Shown here piece by piece: positions 6,854 through 14,824 of a DNA stretch of 37,062 bases. A program made the position numbers and the translations under genes. Numbering within the stretch: position 1 is the stretch's first letter; each line of letters begins with the position of its first letter. The stretch is from contig NZ_BFBR01000014.1 in the NCBI RefSeq assembly GCF_003112735.1, positions 1-37,062 on the forward strand, given 5' to 3'. The notes under the pieces were generated by a model. It was not told the DNA's origin. It searched no databases and worked only from the letters and a program-made list of their open reading frames with translations. The DNA is from Candidatus Phycosocius bacilliformis. GTDB taxonomy: Bacteria; Pseudomonadota; Alphaproteobacteria; Caulobacterales; Aquidulcibacteraceae.

Positions 6854-8212
6854 ATGACAAAAATCGTGGCGGCGGCAGTATTTGCGGCATTGATGACACT
6901 ACCAAGTGCCGCAGTCGTTCAACCTCTTGCGACACGTGAGGCGACCCAGCCTGCACCCGCCCTGCCCCCAATCCTTAGCGCGCGCGACAGAGCATTGACT
7001 GAAAATCGCATCTTGGCCGAGCGGCTCGATACGATCATCCCCATGATCATGCGCGAACAAGGTATTGATTTATGGCTGTTGGTGGCGCGCGAATATTTTG
7101 AAGAGCCGGTGGTTGCATCCATGCTGGACGCTGAAAACATGCATGCACGCCGGCGCACGATTTTGATTTTCCATGACCCAGGAGAAGGCAAGCCGATCGA
7201 ACGTCTAACCGTCAGCCGCTATGGGCTTGGCGGCTTATTCGCCCCTGTTTGGGACCCCACCAAGCAGCCGGATCAGTGGCAGGCCGTCGCCGACATCATT
7301 GCAACGCGCAAACCGGCAAAGATTGCGATCAATACCTCCGATCTCTACCAATTTGCCGATGGCATGACGCTCAGCCAATATCAGAAGCTCATGGCCGCTT
7401 TGCCGACGACCATGCAGGCTCGGATCGTCAGCGGCGAAGCGCTTGCAATCCGCTGGCTTGAAACGCGCACGCCAGCTGAAATGGCCATTTATCCGGCACT
7501 GGCGCAGACCGCCCACAAACTCATCCGCGATGCGCTGTCGCGGCAGGTCATAACCCCCGGTGTGACCACGGCCGAACAGGTCCAATGGTGGTACCGCGAC
7601 CGTTTGCTGCAACTTGGCCTTGAGCCTTGGTTTCACCCCTCGGTTGGGATCCAGCGCAAGGGTGCAAAAGGCATGCTGGAGGGCGCGGAAGTCATCCAAC
7701 CGGGCGATTTGCTATGGACTGATTTTGGCATCACATATCTTCGGCTGAACACCGACATGCAGCATCTCGCCTATGTGTTGAAACCGGGCGAGCACCAAGC
7801 ACCCGAAGGGCTGAGACAAGGGCTTGCCAACTCCAATCGGGTGCAGGACATCCTTATCCGCCAGTTTGCACGTGGCCGCAGCGGGAATGAGATTTTGGCC
7901 CGCGCGCGCGCAGAAGCCGCAGCGGCGGGTCTTGATACCTCAATTTATTCTCATCCGATTGGCTTACATGGCCATGGTGCTGGTCCCTCAATCGGATTCT
8001 GGGACAATCAGAATGCGGACCCCCGCGGCAACGGTCTGATTGCGGCCAATACTGCGTGGTCAATCGAATTGACGACATTTGCCGCTGTGCCCGAGTGGGA
8101 CGGGCAGCGCGTCGATTTCCGGGTCGAAGAAAACGCATTCTTTGATGGAAACACCGTGCGCTTCATCGATGGTCGCCAGACAGAGATCACCTTGATCCCG
8201 TCGGCACCTTAA
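6854..8212 (+). CDS. Exported M24-family metallopeptidase (Xaa-Pro aminopeptidase-like)
   Basis: This 452-residue protein has a signal peptide (KIVAAAVFAALMTLPSAAVV) and a creatinase-type N-domain, followed by a pita-bread M24 catalytic domain. The five metal ligands can be placed: D290 in WTDFG, D301 in NTDMQ, H372 or H374 in LHGHGAG, E405 in SIELTT and E425/E426 in FRVEENAFF. It is thus likely an active dinuclear metallopeptidase acting in the periplasm or outside on N-terminal dipeptides. Three starts cluster (GTG 6845, ATG 6848, ATG 6854). ATG 6854 is chosen because the G-rich ribosome binding site GGGGG ends eight bases before it. The gene is monocistronic and ends 36 bases before the convergent TRAP operon. 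Peptide specificity is not readable from sequence. Confidence 0.85.
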   Translation: MTKIVAAAVFAALMTLPSAAVVQPLATREATQPAPALPPILSARDRALTENRILAERLDTIIPMIMREQGIDLWLLVAREYFEEPVVASMLDAENMHARRRTILIFHDPGEGKPIERLTVSRYGLGGLFAPVWDPTKQPDQWQAVADIIATRKPAKIAINTSDLYQFADGMTLSQYQKLMAALPTTMQARIVSGEALAIRWLETRTPAEMAIYPALAQTAHKLIRDALSRQVITPGVTTAEQVQWWYRDRLLQLGLEPWFHPSVGIQRKGAKGMLEGAEVIQPGDLLWTDFGITYLRLNTDMQHLAYVLKPGEHQAPEGLRQGLANSNRVQDILIRQFARGRSGNEILARARAEAAAAGLDTSIYSHPIGLHGHGAGPSIGFWDNQNADPRGNGLIAANTAWSIELTTFAAVPEWDGQRVDFRVEENAFFDGNTVRFIDGRQTEITLIPSAP

Positions 8213-8248
8213 GCCAGCCGCCAAACTTGGGCCCGACAAAAATGGCGC

Positions 8249-9826
8249 CTATCGGTACAAGAGATTGGGTAGCCAAGTTGCCAGGCTGGGGATGAACCAA
8301 ATGATGGCAACGGCCAAGAGCTGTAGCCCGATGAAGGGGATCACGCCGCGATAAATGTCCAAGGTTTTGACCTCAGGCGGGGCAACCCCGCGCAGGTAGA
8401 ACAGGGCAAAGCCAAATGGCGGGGTCAAGAAAGACGTTTGCAGAACCATTGCCATCATCACGGCCATCCAGATTGGATCAGCCCCCATCACGATCAAGGG
8501 CACTGCCACCAGTGGCACCACGACAAAGCAAATCTCGATGAAGTCGAGGAAGAAGCCCAAGATAAACATGATGGCGAAGGTGAAGAGAAGCGCACCAGTA
8601 AGCCCACCGGGAACTGCTTCCAACATTGATTTCACCCAATCATCACCACCAAGCCCCCTGAACACCAAGGTGAATAAGGCCGCACCAATCAGGATGGTAA
8701 ACACCATGGCATTGATATCCGCGGTGGACTTCAACGCAGGCCCCAGTGACTTGGCCTGATGCAGAGCCCAAAGCCCAGCCACCACAGCAATCCCAGCCAA
8801 CAGGCTCAATCCAACTGAGACAATCAAGATAAGCTGCCCCAAGAAACCGGATTTGCCGCCGAGATTTGGGATATCAACCAACAAGCGAAGCGCGACCAAA
8901 AGCGCCAGCGCGGCTGCACCAGCCAGAATGACACGGATCAACAGACTGTGTGGCCTGCCAGCATCTTGCTCGATCCGGTGGCCCGCAAGCATGGCTGCCC
9001 CTGCCGCACCAACGGCAGCGCCCTCAGTAGCGGTTGCAATGCCTGCCAGGATGGAGCCCAAGACTGCCAAGATGAGCAGCAAGGGAGCCAAGAGGGCGCG
9101 GACCACACGCGACAATTTGGGATAGTCGCCACCGGCTGCGGGGGCAGCTTTGGGTTGGCTCCAGGCAATAAAGACTTGATAGAGCAGATACAGCCCCACC
9201 AAGACCAGACCCGGAATAATCGCGCCGGCAAACAAATCGCCGACTGAAACGCCTTCACCGCCTGATTTGCCCATTTCGATCTGGGCGCGCTGATTGGCGT
9301 TGCCAATCACATCCCCCAACAGGATCAAGACGATGGAGGGCGGAATGATCTGGCCTAATGTGCCAGAAGCGGCGATGGAGCCGGTTGCAATTTTCACATC
9401 ATAACCGCGCGCCAACATGGCGGGCAAAGCCAAAAGGCCCATCGTGACCACCGTGGCACCGACAACACCGGTTGACGCCGCCAGAAGCGCGCCGACGAGC
9501 GTGGTTGAATATAATAAGCCACCCCGAAACCGACCAAACAGATCGCCCATGGTTGTCAGCAAGTCCTCGGCAATCCGCGAGCGCTCTAAAATCACCCCCA
9601 TTAAGACGAAAAGCGGCACGGCTGTCAGGGTCGCATTGCCCATGGTGCCAAAAACCCGCTGTGGGAAGGCCGCGAAATAGGACGGTTGAAACACGCCCAT
9701 GGCCATGCCCAAAAGGCCGAATGCCAGGGCCACACCGGCAAGTGTAAAGGCCACCGGATAACCCATCATCAAGACGATGATGAGGCTCAAAAACATGGCG
9801 ATATCTAAGATCCCGTGCAGGTCCAT
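8249..9826 (-). CDS. dctM: TRAP transporter large membrane subunit (DctM-type)
   Basis: This 525-residue, very hydrophobic protein is the large permease of a tripartite ATP-independent periplasmic transporter, which couples uptake to the sodium gradient. Family features include GYPVAFTLAG near the N-terminus, PLFVLMGVILERSRIAEDL, the TGVVGATVVTMGLLALP stretch, GTLGQIIPPSIVLILLGD, and near the end FLTPPFGFALFYLRGVAPPE. It is longer than a typical DctM (about 430 residues). The extra length is a hydrophobic insertion around residues 255-370 that probably adds membrane segments, as seen in the TakM/FcbT-type branch. It is the last gene of dctP-dctQ-dctM and starts three bases after the dctQ stop. 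It forms the inner-membrane complex with DctQ and receives substrate from the periplasmic DctP. Confidence 0.93.
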   Translation of the reverse strand: MDLHGILDIAMFLSLIIVLMMGYPVAFTLAGVALAFGLLGMAMGVFQPSYFAAFPQRVFGTMGNATLTAVPLFVLMGVILERSRIAEDLLTTMGDLFGRFRGGLLYSTTLVGALLAASTGVVGATVVTMGLLALPAMLARGYDVKIATGSIAASGTLGQIIPPSIVLILLGDVIGNANQRAQIEMGKSGGEGVSVGDLFAGAIIPGLVLVGLYLLYQVFIAWSQPKAAPAAGGDYPKLSRVVRALLAPLLLILAVLGSILAGIATATEGAAVGAAGAAMLAGHRIEQDAGRPHSLLIRVILAGAAALALLVALRLLVDIPNLGGKSGFLGQLILIVSVGLSLLAGIAVVAGLWALHQAKSLGPALKSTADINAMVFTILIGAALFTLVFRGLGGDDWVKSMLEAVPGGLTGALLFTFAIMFILGFFLDFIEICFVVVPLVAVPLIVMGADPIWMAVMMAMVLQTSFLTPPFGFALFYLRGVAPPEVKTLDIYRGVIPFIGLQLLAVAIIWFIPSLATWLPNLLYR

Positions 9827-9829
9827 GTC

Positions 9830-10492
9830 TTAGGCCCCCACGTGCGGTGCAGATGTGGCAGGACCCGACACCTCAAGGCCACGCCAGCGCAGAGCCGCTT
9901 GTCCGGCATGGGCGACACCGGCCATCAACATGGTGACGGCAAAGAGGGGCATGGCAGTCTTTAGAAGAAATACGAAGGGCAAACCGTCCGTCTCGGGGCT
10001 TTTCTCGCCAATGCGCCACGCCAGCTCGACAACAGGGCCGCTGTAAATCAGCAAAAGCACCATCACCGGTGCAAGAAGGGTGCAAAAGCCGATCAAATCC
10101 AAAAGCGCCTTTGTGCGCTCGCTCACCTGTTCATAGACAATATCCACCCGGACATGGGCATTGGTTATGAGGGCAATAGGTGCGGCCATCAGAAAGCCCA
10201 GCGCATGCGCATACATCACGGTCTCATTGAGACGGGTGAAACTTTCCCCAAAAACATAGCGCAGCAACACTGTGGTCAGCATTCCAAACGCCAATACGAG
10301 CAAACAGCCTTGCGCAAAGCGGCCAAGCAAGGCTGCAATATCGGTGGCAATGTCGTTCAACACGCGCTGAACTTTTGCCGCCGGCTCACCCCAAATGGCG
10401 GTGGCAAGAGGCATGAAGAGAAAAGGCGACAGGCCGCCGAGAATGACAATGGCAATCGCCCCCAAGGGCTCTCCCAAAACCTGCGGACTCAT
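9830..10492 (-). CDS. dctQ: TRAP transporter small membrane subunit (DctQ-type)
   Basis: This 220-residue protein has four to five hydrophobic segments. It includes RLNETVMYAHALGFLMAAPIAL and the NAHVRVDIVYEQVSER motif, the strongest family signature, in which a short loop lies between two helices. It is the small TRAP permease subunit and packs against DctM. An N-terminal hydrophobic segment (LGAIAIVILGGLSPFLFMPL) makes it longer than the usual 160-190 residues. Its ATG overlaps the dctP stop codon (ATGA), and dctM follows after a three-base gap, so the three genes should be translated from one mRNA. Confidence 0.88.
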   Translation of the reverse strand: MSPQVLGEPLGAIAIVILGGLSPFLFMPLATAIWGEPAAKVQRVLNDIATDIAALLGRFAQGCLLVLAFGMLTTVLLRYVFGESFTRLNETVMYAHALGFLMAAPIALITNAHVRVDIVYEQVSERTKALLDLIGFCTLLAPVMVLLLIYSGPVVELAWRIGEKSPETDGLPFVFLLKTAMPLFAVTMLMAGVAHAGQAALRWRGLEVSGPATSAPHVGA

Positions 10493-11643
10493 GGGGCACC
10501 AAGGGTCAAGCTACGGGTGCGTTCGGCCAAATAAATCCCTTCAGCTTCCTCGCTCCAAGGCCGCATGGCGCGGTAGGCCTTCAGCCAACTTTGATAGATA
10601 CGTCCGGCCAAGGGGTCAGCCGCGCCTGCCTCCGCCCACATGATTTGGGCGATCTTGGCCGCTTCCTTCACCACATCATCGGGTAGTCGACGCAAGGTGA
10701 CATTATGCTGAGCCTTCATCGCTTCCATGGCGATGCCATTCTGATAGGTGAATTCACCGACAGAAATCGCGTAACTTTCCCGGCATGCCGCGCGCAGGAT
10801 TTCCTGATGCGTGCGAGACAGCTTATCAAACTTGCCCTTATTGACCCCCACGGCCAAGATCGCGCCGGGTTCATGCAGGCCGGGCGCATAATAATAGGGG
10901 GCTTCGCGATAAAAGCCTAAGCCAATGTCATTCCATGGGCCGACAAATTCGGCCGCATCAATCACACCCGATTGTAATGCTTGATAAATCTCCCCACCGG
11001 GCATGGCAACGGCAGCGCCACCCAAGCGGCGGATCATTTCCCCGCCAATACCCGGTATTCGCATTTTAAGACCCTTGAGGTCAGCCAGACTCTTGATCTC
11101 GCGCTTGAACCACCCACCAGCTTGATGACAGGTGTTCGCGGCGGCCATTGGCACAATACCGAAGCCCGCGCTCAATTCTTCCCACAATGCCTGACCGCCA
11201 CCATGATCAAGCCAGCCCATTTGCTCCATGGCCGTCATGCCGAAGGGAACAGCGGTAAAGAACGGATAGGCAGGATTTTTGCCCTGCCAATAATAATCAG
11301 CTGAATGATAGAGGTCGGCAGAGCCGGTCGCCACCGCATCAAAAACCTCAAACGCCCCAACCAATTCACCTGCGGCATAGACTTTGATGTCCAGCGTCCC
11401 ACCTGAGAGTGCCAGTGCCCGTTGCGCGATCCGCTCCGCGCTCATCCCCAAGCCTGGCATGCCTTTTGGCCAAGAAGTGACCATATTCAGCCGCACCGCC
11501 CCGGCAACCGCGCCTTGGGCAGTGGTTGTGTCCCGTGCTGCGGTGCCAGTACCAGCCCCGGCAACGCGGGCCGCAGCGATACCTGCACCGGCACCTGAAA
11601 GTGTGCCAATCGCGACAGCCGTAACAAGAGTGCGACGATCCAT
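10489..11643 (-). CDS. dctP: TRAP substrate-binding protein, TakP-like (2-oxo acid type)
   Basis: This 384-residue periplasmic receptor feeds the DctQM permease. The N-terminus MDRRTLVTAVAIGTLSGAG is a twin-arginine-style signal. The mature part aligns by eye with TakP, the 2-oxo-acid binder of Rhodobacter: TSWPKGMPG, YAAGELVGAFEVFDAV, HSADYYWQGKNPAYPFFTAVPFG in outline, QAGGWFKREI, LKMRIPGIGGE with the carboxylate-binding arginine, and DAAEFVGPWND. A monocarboxylate 2-oxo acid is therefore the favoured ligand, although related receptors bind mannitol or aromatic acids. ATG 11643 is chosen because the Tat motif begins there and a G-rich ribosome binding site precedes it. An upstream ATG at 11769 would put 42 residues before the signal. 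It is the first gene of the operon, and the gap upstream carries a 14-bp tandem repeat. Confidence 0.88.
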   Translation of the reverse strand: MDRRTLVTAVAIGTLSGAGAGIAAARVAGAGTGTAARDTTTAQGAVAGAVRLNMVTSWPKGMPGLGMSAERIAQRALALSGGTLDIKVYAAGELVGAFEVFDAVATGSADLYHSADYYWQGKNPAYPFFTAVPFGMTAMEQMGWLDHGGGQALWEELSAGFGIVPMAAANTCHQAGGWFKREIKSLADLKGLKMRIPGIGGEMIRRLGGAAVAMPGGEIYQALQSGVIDAAEFVGPWNDIGLGFYREAPYYYAPGLHEPGAILAVGVNKGKFDKLSRTHQEILRAACRESYAISVGEFTYQNGIAMEAMKAQHNVTLRRLPDDVVKEAAKIAQIMWAEAGAADPLAGRIYQSWLKAYRAMRPWSEEAEGIYLAERTRSLTLGAP

Positions 11644-12031
11644 TCCCCCAACTTCCCCCCAGACGTACCGCGGCCCCACTGGCTTATGCGCCATCAGCCA
11701 ACATCGAAAGAGGCATCGCCCTATGGCACCTCGCCAGACTTGGCCGCGCGCAAGCCGATGCAGACTCACCGCGTGAGGCCTAACATGATTGCCACTCTCA
11801 GGGCGGTCAATTTTACTTTAACGCAGCGTCATATTTTCTGGGACATGTTCTCCGGGTCATGCTCTGTGGTTCATATTCTCTGGCGAGGTGTGTGTCTGGG
11901 ACAATTGGCTGGGCGGGCTAAGCCACAATTCAGCTCGGATGACTTGGGGGACGTGGCATGAAGAAGCGCAAAAATGGGGTGGCCGGGGTGCAAGGCACGG
12001 CCTGAATGCACCCCGGGTCTGACGCGGAATA
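11644..12031. other. Gene-free interval between the TRAP operon and the SDR gene
   Basis: This 388-bp stretch lies upstream of dctP and downstream of the 12032 SDR gene, both on the minus strand, so it should hold the TRAP operon promoter. I see no credible coding frame. The only obvious structure is the 14-bp tandem repeat at 11830-11885, which has degenerate further copies toward 11915. Confidence 0.5.
11830..11885. repeat. Four tandem 14-bp repeats upstream of the TRAP operon
   Basis: Units begin at 11830, 11844, 11858 and 11872, exactly 14 bp apart: CATATTTTCTGGGA, CATGTTCTCCGGGT, CATGCTCTGTGGTT and CATATTCTCTGGCG (consensus CATRYTCTCTGGG). Less regular CTGG-containing copies continue to about 11915. 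The array is 187-242 bp upstream of the dctP start. It could be a cluster of regulator-binding sites or a simple minisatellite. Confidence 0.6.
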
Positions 12032-12796
12032 CTATAGTTTCGTGCCGCCTGACGCATTCACAATTGTGCCGGTAACCCAAGCCCCATCTGGACCGGCCAG
12101 GAAGGAAATGGCGCTTGCGATGTCTTCGGCTTGGCCGACACGCTGAAGGGCTTGGATGGCATTTGCCGTCGCTTGACCCTCGCCAGTGCCCAGCCATGCG
12201 CTCATATCGGTATGGATCGCCCCTGGAGCCACGCCTGTGACGCGAATGCCCTTGGGTCCAAGGTCGGCCGCCAGATGCAGCAACAATGTATCGATTGCCC
12301 CCTTACTGGCTGCATAGGCGGGGATACCCGCGAAATGCGTTTTTGCCACAACTGAGGTGACAAACACGATCCGACCGCCAGAAGGGATCACATCAAGCAG
12401 CTGTTGGGTCAGCACATAAGGAGCCACCACATTGACAGCCAATGTCTCGGTCAGGGTGGCCACGTCGGTCTCTGCAAAGCCAATAAAGTGTGCAATGCCG
12501 GCATTGTTGATCAGAATATCGAGCGTATGTGCCTGTTTGGTGGCTTTAAGGATGTCCTTGGTGCGGGAGGCAAGTTTGATCACTTCGTCTGAATTGGCGA
12601 GGTCGGCTTGAACCAAGGCCCCATCACCACCGCCATCACGTATTTTCTTCAGGACCGCCTCGGCGGCAGCGGCATTCTTGCCATAATGGAGCACGACAAA
12701 AGCGCCATCCTTTGCCAAGCGTTTGGCAGTTGCCGCACCAATGCCGCGTGATGCCCCTGTTACCAAAGCTGTTTTTCCACCTAATGTCTGTGTCAT
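12032..12796 (-). CDS. SDR-family oxidoreductase
   Basis: This 254-residue protein is a classical short-chain dehydrogenase/reductase. It has TGASRGIG at residues ~14-21, NNAG at ~91, the catalytic serine in FVTSVV, YAASKGA as Tyr-x-x-x-Lys, and a C-terminal VTGTIVNASGG. The basic or neutral residue after the second strand (HYGKN) suggests NADPH. It is similar to FabG-like reductases, but its physiological substrate is unknown. ATG at 12796 has GGAG ten bases upstream and begins the fold directly. An ATG at 12865 would add 23 extra residues. The gene is divergent from an ArsR-type regulator gene across a 161-bp gap containing a palindrome, an arrangement in which such a regulator commonly represses its neighbour. 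Confidence 0.87.
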   Translation of the reverse strand: MTQTLGGKTALVTGASRGIGAATAKRLAKDGAFVVLHYGKNAAAAEAVLKKIRDGGGDGALVQADLANSDEVIKLASRTKDILKATKQAHTLDILINNAGIAHFIGFAETDVATLTETLAVNVVAPYVLTQQLLDVIPSGGRIVFVTSVVAKTHFAGIPAYAASKGAIDTLLLHLAADLGPKGIRVTGVAPGAIHTDMSAWLGTGEGQATANAIQALQRVGQAEDIASAISFLAGPDGAWVTGTIVNASGGTKL

Positions 12797-12882
12797 GATC
12801 TGGTTACTCCAGACGGCCAATCCGTCCGATATGGCACAGGTAAGCTCGCATCTTTGTTTGTTCAATTAATCGGAACAATCGA

Positions 12883-12901
12883 AATTCTGATATCATGAAT
12901 T
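12883..12901. promoter_or_regulatory. Candidate operator between the SDR and ArsR-type genes
   Basis: AATTC at 12883-12887 and GAATT at 12897-12901 are inverted repeats around TGATATCAT, whose first eight bases are themselves a palindrome. The site lies in the AT-rich part of the divergent intergenic region, 87 bp upstream of the SDR start and 57 bp upstream of the regulator start. ArsR/SmtB dimers bind similar AT-rich dyads. The assignment is inference. Confidence 0.4.
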
Positions 12902-12957
12902 AGGAAAAATAGGATCATCCATTGCCTTTACCCGCTGTAATCAGGCTATAAGAAACC

Positions 12958-13281
12958 ATGCAGTGCTTTATTCATCCCGACATCAAGGACGTAACCCTCG
13001 AAGCGGTACTCTATGCGCTCGCGGATCCTGCACGGCGTGCCATCGTGCGCGCACTCGCGGCGGATCGGGCATGTGAGGGCGCGGGACTGTCCTGTCATGC
13101 CGCAGCCCCACCGGACTTGCCAAAAGCGACTGTGTCTCAGCATTATTCCAAGTTGCGCGCCGCTGGTGTGGTGCGCGCAACGCGCAAGGGCGTGTCGGTC
13201 ATCCACACCCTTCGCTGTGACGAGCTGAACGCAAAGTTTCCGGGTCTTCTGCCAGCGATTTTAGAGGCGGTTGAGGCTTAG
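12958..13281 (+). CDS. ArsR-type winged-helix transcriptional regulator
   Basis: This 107-residue protein has a single winged-helix DNA-binding fold. ALADPARRAIVRAL is helix 2, and LPKATVSQHYSKLRAAGVV is the helix-turn-helix with recognition helix. RKGVSVIHTLRC is the wing. The family normally represses a neighbouring gene and releases DNA on binding a metal or another signal. The usual CxC metal site in the recognition-side helix is absent. Cysteines occur at residue 3 and in the loop ACEGAGLSCHAAAP, where a redox or other ligand site is possible but unproven. The start ATG 12958 has only a weak purine-rich region before it. It is divergent from the SDR gene and probably controls it and itself. 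Confidence 0.8.
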   Translation: MQCFIHPDIKDVTLEAVLYALADPARRAIVRALAADRACEGAGLSCHAAAPPDLPKATVSQHYSKLRAAGVVRATRKGVSVIHTLRCDELNAKFPGLLPAILEAVEA

Positions 13282-13387
13282 CCAGCGCCGTTTTCGTCCA
13301 TAGAATCGCTGGACCGCTTCAACCCATGCGTCACGACGCGTGCGGTGTTTGGTCTCATCGGCTCAAAAAGCCGCGCGAGAAATCACC

Positions 13388-14050
13388 CTACCGACTGTTC
13401 TGATCATCCTTCAACGCGCGGTCGAGCAATTCCATATCAAGATCAACCGCCTCGAGATCTGGCCGCAGGACTGCCTCCTCAAAGCTGTTAAAGGCTTCGC
13501 GCAGGCGGGTGAGAGTCTCATCGATTTCGGTCAGTCGGGCAGGACCGGCATGATCGGCCAGGGCCAGCCGATCCGCAACCAGATCCGCAGTCGCAGGCAG
13601 ATAATAGGTGAAAAAGCGCAAAATCGGATGGATCTTGTTGGGATGGACTGCCACCGCATCGAGAATGGTCAAACCATGCCGGGCTAAGGCTTGCACTGTT
13701 TCGGCAACTGGCAGAGGCAGTTCAGGCACGGCCTGTCGCAAACTCTGGAGGTGGTGATGGGCTTCGACCAACAGGCTGTGGTGGGGGTCTGTGTCATCCT
13801 CGGCTAAGGCCGGGGCGGTATCTACAGGCGTCGGGTCCGACCTACCAGCCAGCATGCGCGGCACCAAAATGGTAAGGAAACCATAGAAAGTCAGCGCCAG
13901 AATTGCTGCGACAACAGGCCCAAGGCGGAGCTCAAACAGCAATCCTGCCCCAAGCGCCAAAGACAGGGCCAAGGCACCGAGGACGGTCCACCACGATCCG
14001 CTTTTGGCAGATTTCTTGCCACTTTTGTTCGATTGTCGAGGTTCGATCAC
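13388..14050 (-). CDS. XpaC-like membrane protein (downstream paralogue)
   Basis: This 220-residue protein has a lysine/serine-rich N-terminus, then two membrane segments (about residues 20-65), then a soluble helical domain. The domain contains FFTYYLPATADLVADRLAL, the signature of the XpaC/5-bromo-4-chloroindolyl-phosphate-hydrolysis family, and ends with helices rich in leucine and glutamate. Members regularly sit beside telA genes; their biochemical role is not established, and the family name reflects an old screening phenotype. It shares the FTYYLPATADL core and the following helix layout with the gene just upstream, so the two are tandem paralogues. It is the last gene of telA-xpaC-xpaC and starts after a three-base gap. 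Confidence 0.75.
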   Translation of the reverse strand: MIEPRQSNKSGKKSAKSGSWWTVLGALALSLALGAGLLFELRLGPVVAAILALTFYGFLTILVPRMLAGRSDPTPVDTAPALAEDDTDPHHSLLVEAHHHLQSLRQAVPELPLPVAETVQALARHGLTILDAVAVHPNKIHPILRFFTYYLPATADLVADRLALADHAGPARLTEIDETLTRLREAFNSFEEAVLRPDLEAVDLDMELLDRALKDDQNSR

Positions 14051-14053
14051 CGA

Positions 14054-14821
14054 TCAACCCTTCGTTTTGTGGGCAAACTCATCATCGAGCGATTGATCAA
14101 GTAGGCGCAGATCAATCTCCAGACTGCGCGCATCATGGCCGCGTAACCGGCTGGCAAAATCCGTATAGGCCAAGTCCAGCTTGCCAATCATCGCATCAAT
14201 CTCCGCCAATCGGGCCGCATCACCGTTGCCAGCCACCGCGCCGCGGGCCACCAGAAGATCGGCTGTCGCAGGAAGATAATAGGTGAACAGGCGCTGGACA
14301 TCGCCAAATTTCGATGGGTCCGCCCGCAAACCGAGCTCGACCTCCTTTACCCGCGCCACCATGTTGCGCAGCCGCGCGCCGAGTTCGCCTTCAGCGACGC
14401 TGGCCGCCGCTTCAACCCGGACAAGAGCAGGCTTTGCATCGCCAATGACACTTTCATGCAGACGCGCACTGGCAGGGCTTGTTTCGACCGGGGCGGGAAG
14501 TTCGCCATTGTTGCGGGCTCGGGCTGACTCCTCACTCTCCCCGCCCTGATGACGACGGCGGCCATAGCCGTCATCCTCGTCATCCCAATCGTCGTCCAAA
14601 CTGTCAAAGAAGTCGTCGAGCTCACCACGCTCGCCGCGTTTGCCCCCGCCAAACAGTCCGAGTGATCCACCAGCGGCAAAGAACAGCCCAATCCCGACCC
14701 AAGGATTGAAATTGCAGATCGCCCAGATGATGAACCAAAAAATCAGCGAACCCCACGCACCTGGCGAGCGCAAGCGCACAACCAAATCATCGCGCATCCA
14801 ATCTTTCCGGCGCCGTCCCAT
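14054..14821 (-). CDS. XpaC-like membrane protein (upstream paralogue)
   Basis: This 255-residue protein has two predicted membrane segments at about residues 24-60 (SLIFWFIIWAICNF and IGLFFAAGGSLGLF). A very acidic segment follows at ~67-87 (many Asp, some Trp), then an unordered basic/Ser-rich linker, then the XpaC-type helical domain with LFTYYLPATADLL. The domain matches the downstream paralogue, but the linker and acidic segment are unique to this one. The gene starts three bases after the telA stop. Together with TelA it likely forms a membrane-associated complex linked to resistance to toxic anions or envelope stress. That function is inferred from gene neighbourhood only. Confidence 0.75.
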   Translation of the reverse strand: MGRRRKDWMRDDLVVRLRSPGAWGSLIFWFIIWAICNFNPWVGIGLFFAAGGSLGLFGGGKRGERGELDDFFDSLDDDWDDEDDGYGRRRHQGGESEESARARNNGELPAPVETSPASARLHESVIGDAKPALVRVEAAASVAEGELGARLRNMVARVKEVELGLRADPSKFGDVQRLFTYYLPATADLLVARGAVAGNGDAARLAEIDAMIGKLDLAYTDFASRLRGHDARSLEIDLRLLDQSLDDEFAHKTKG

Positions 14822-14824
14822 CTG

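Noticed and set aside
11800-11825. A second CtrA-like site (TCAA-N7-TTAAC) before the TRAP operon
   Set aside because: One mismatch, no cell-cycle context, and such sites are expected by chance.
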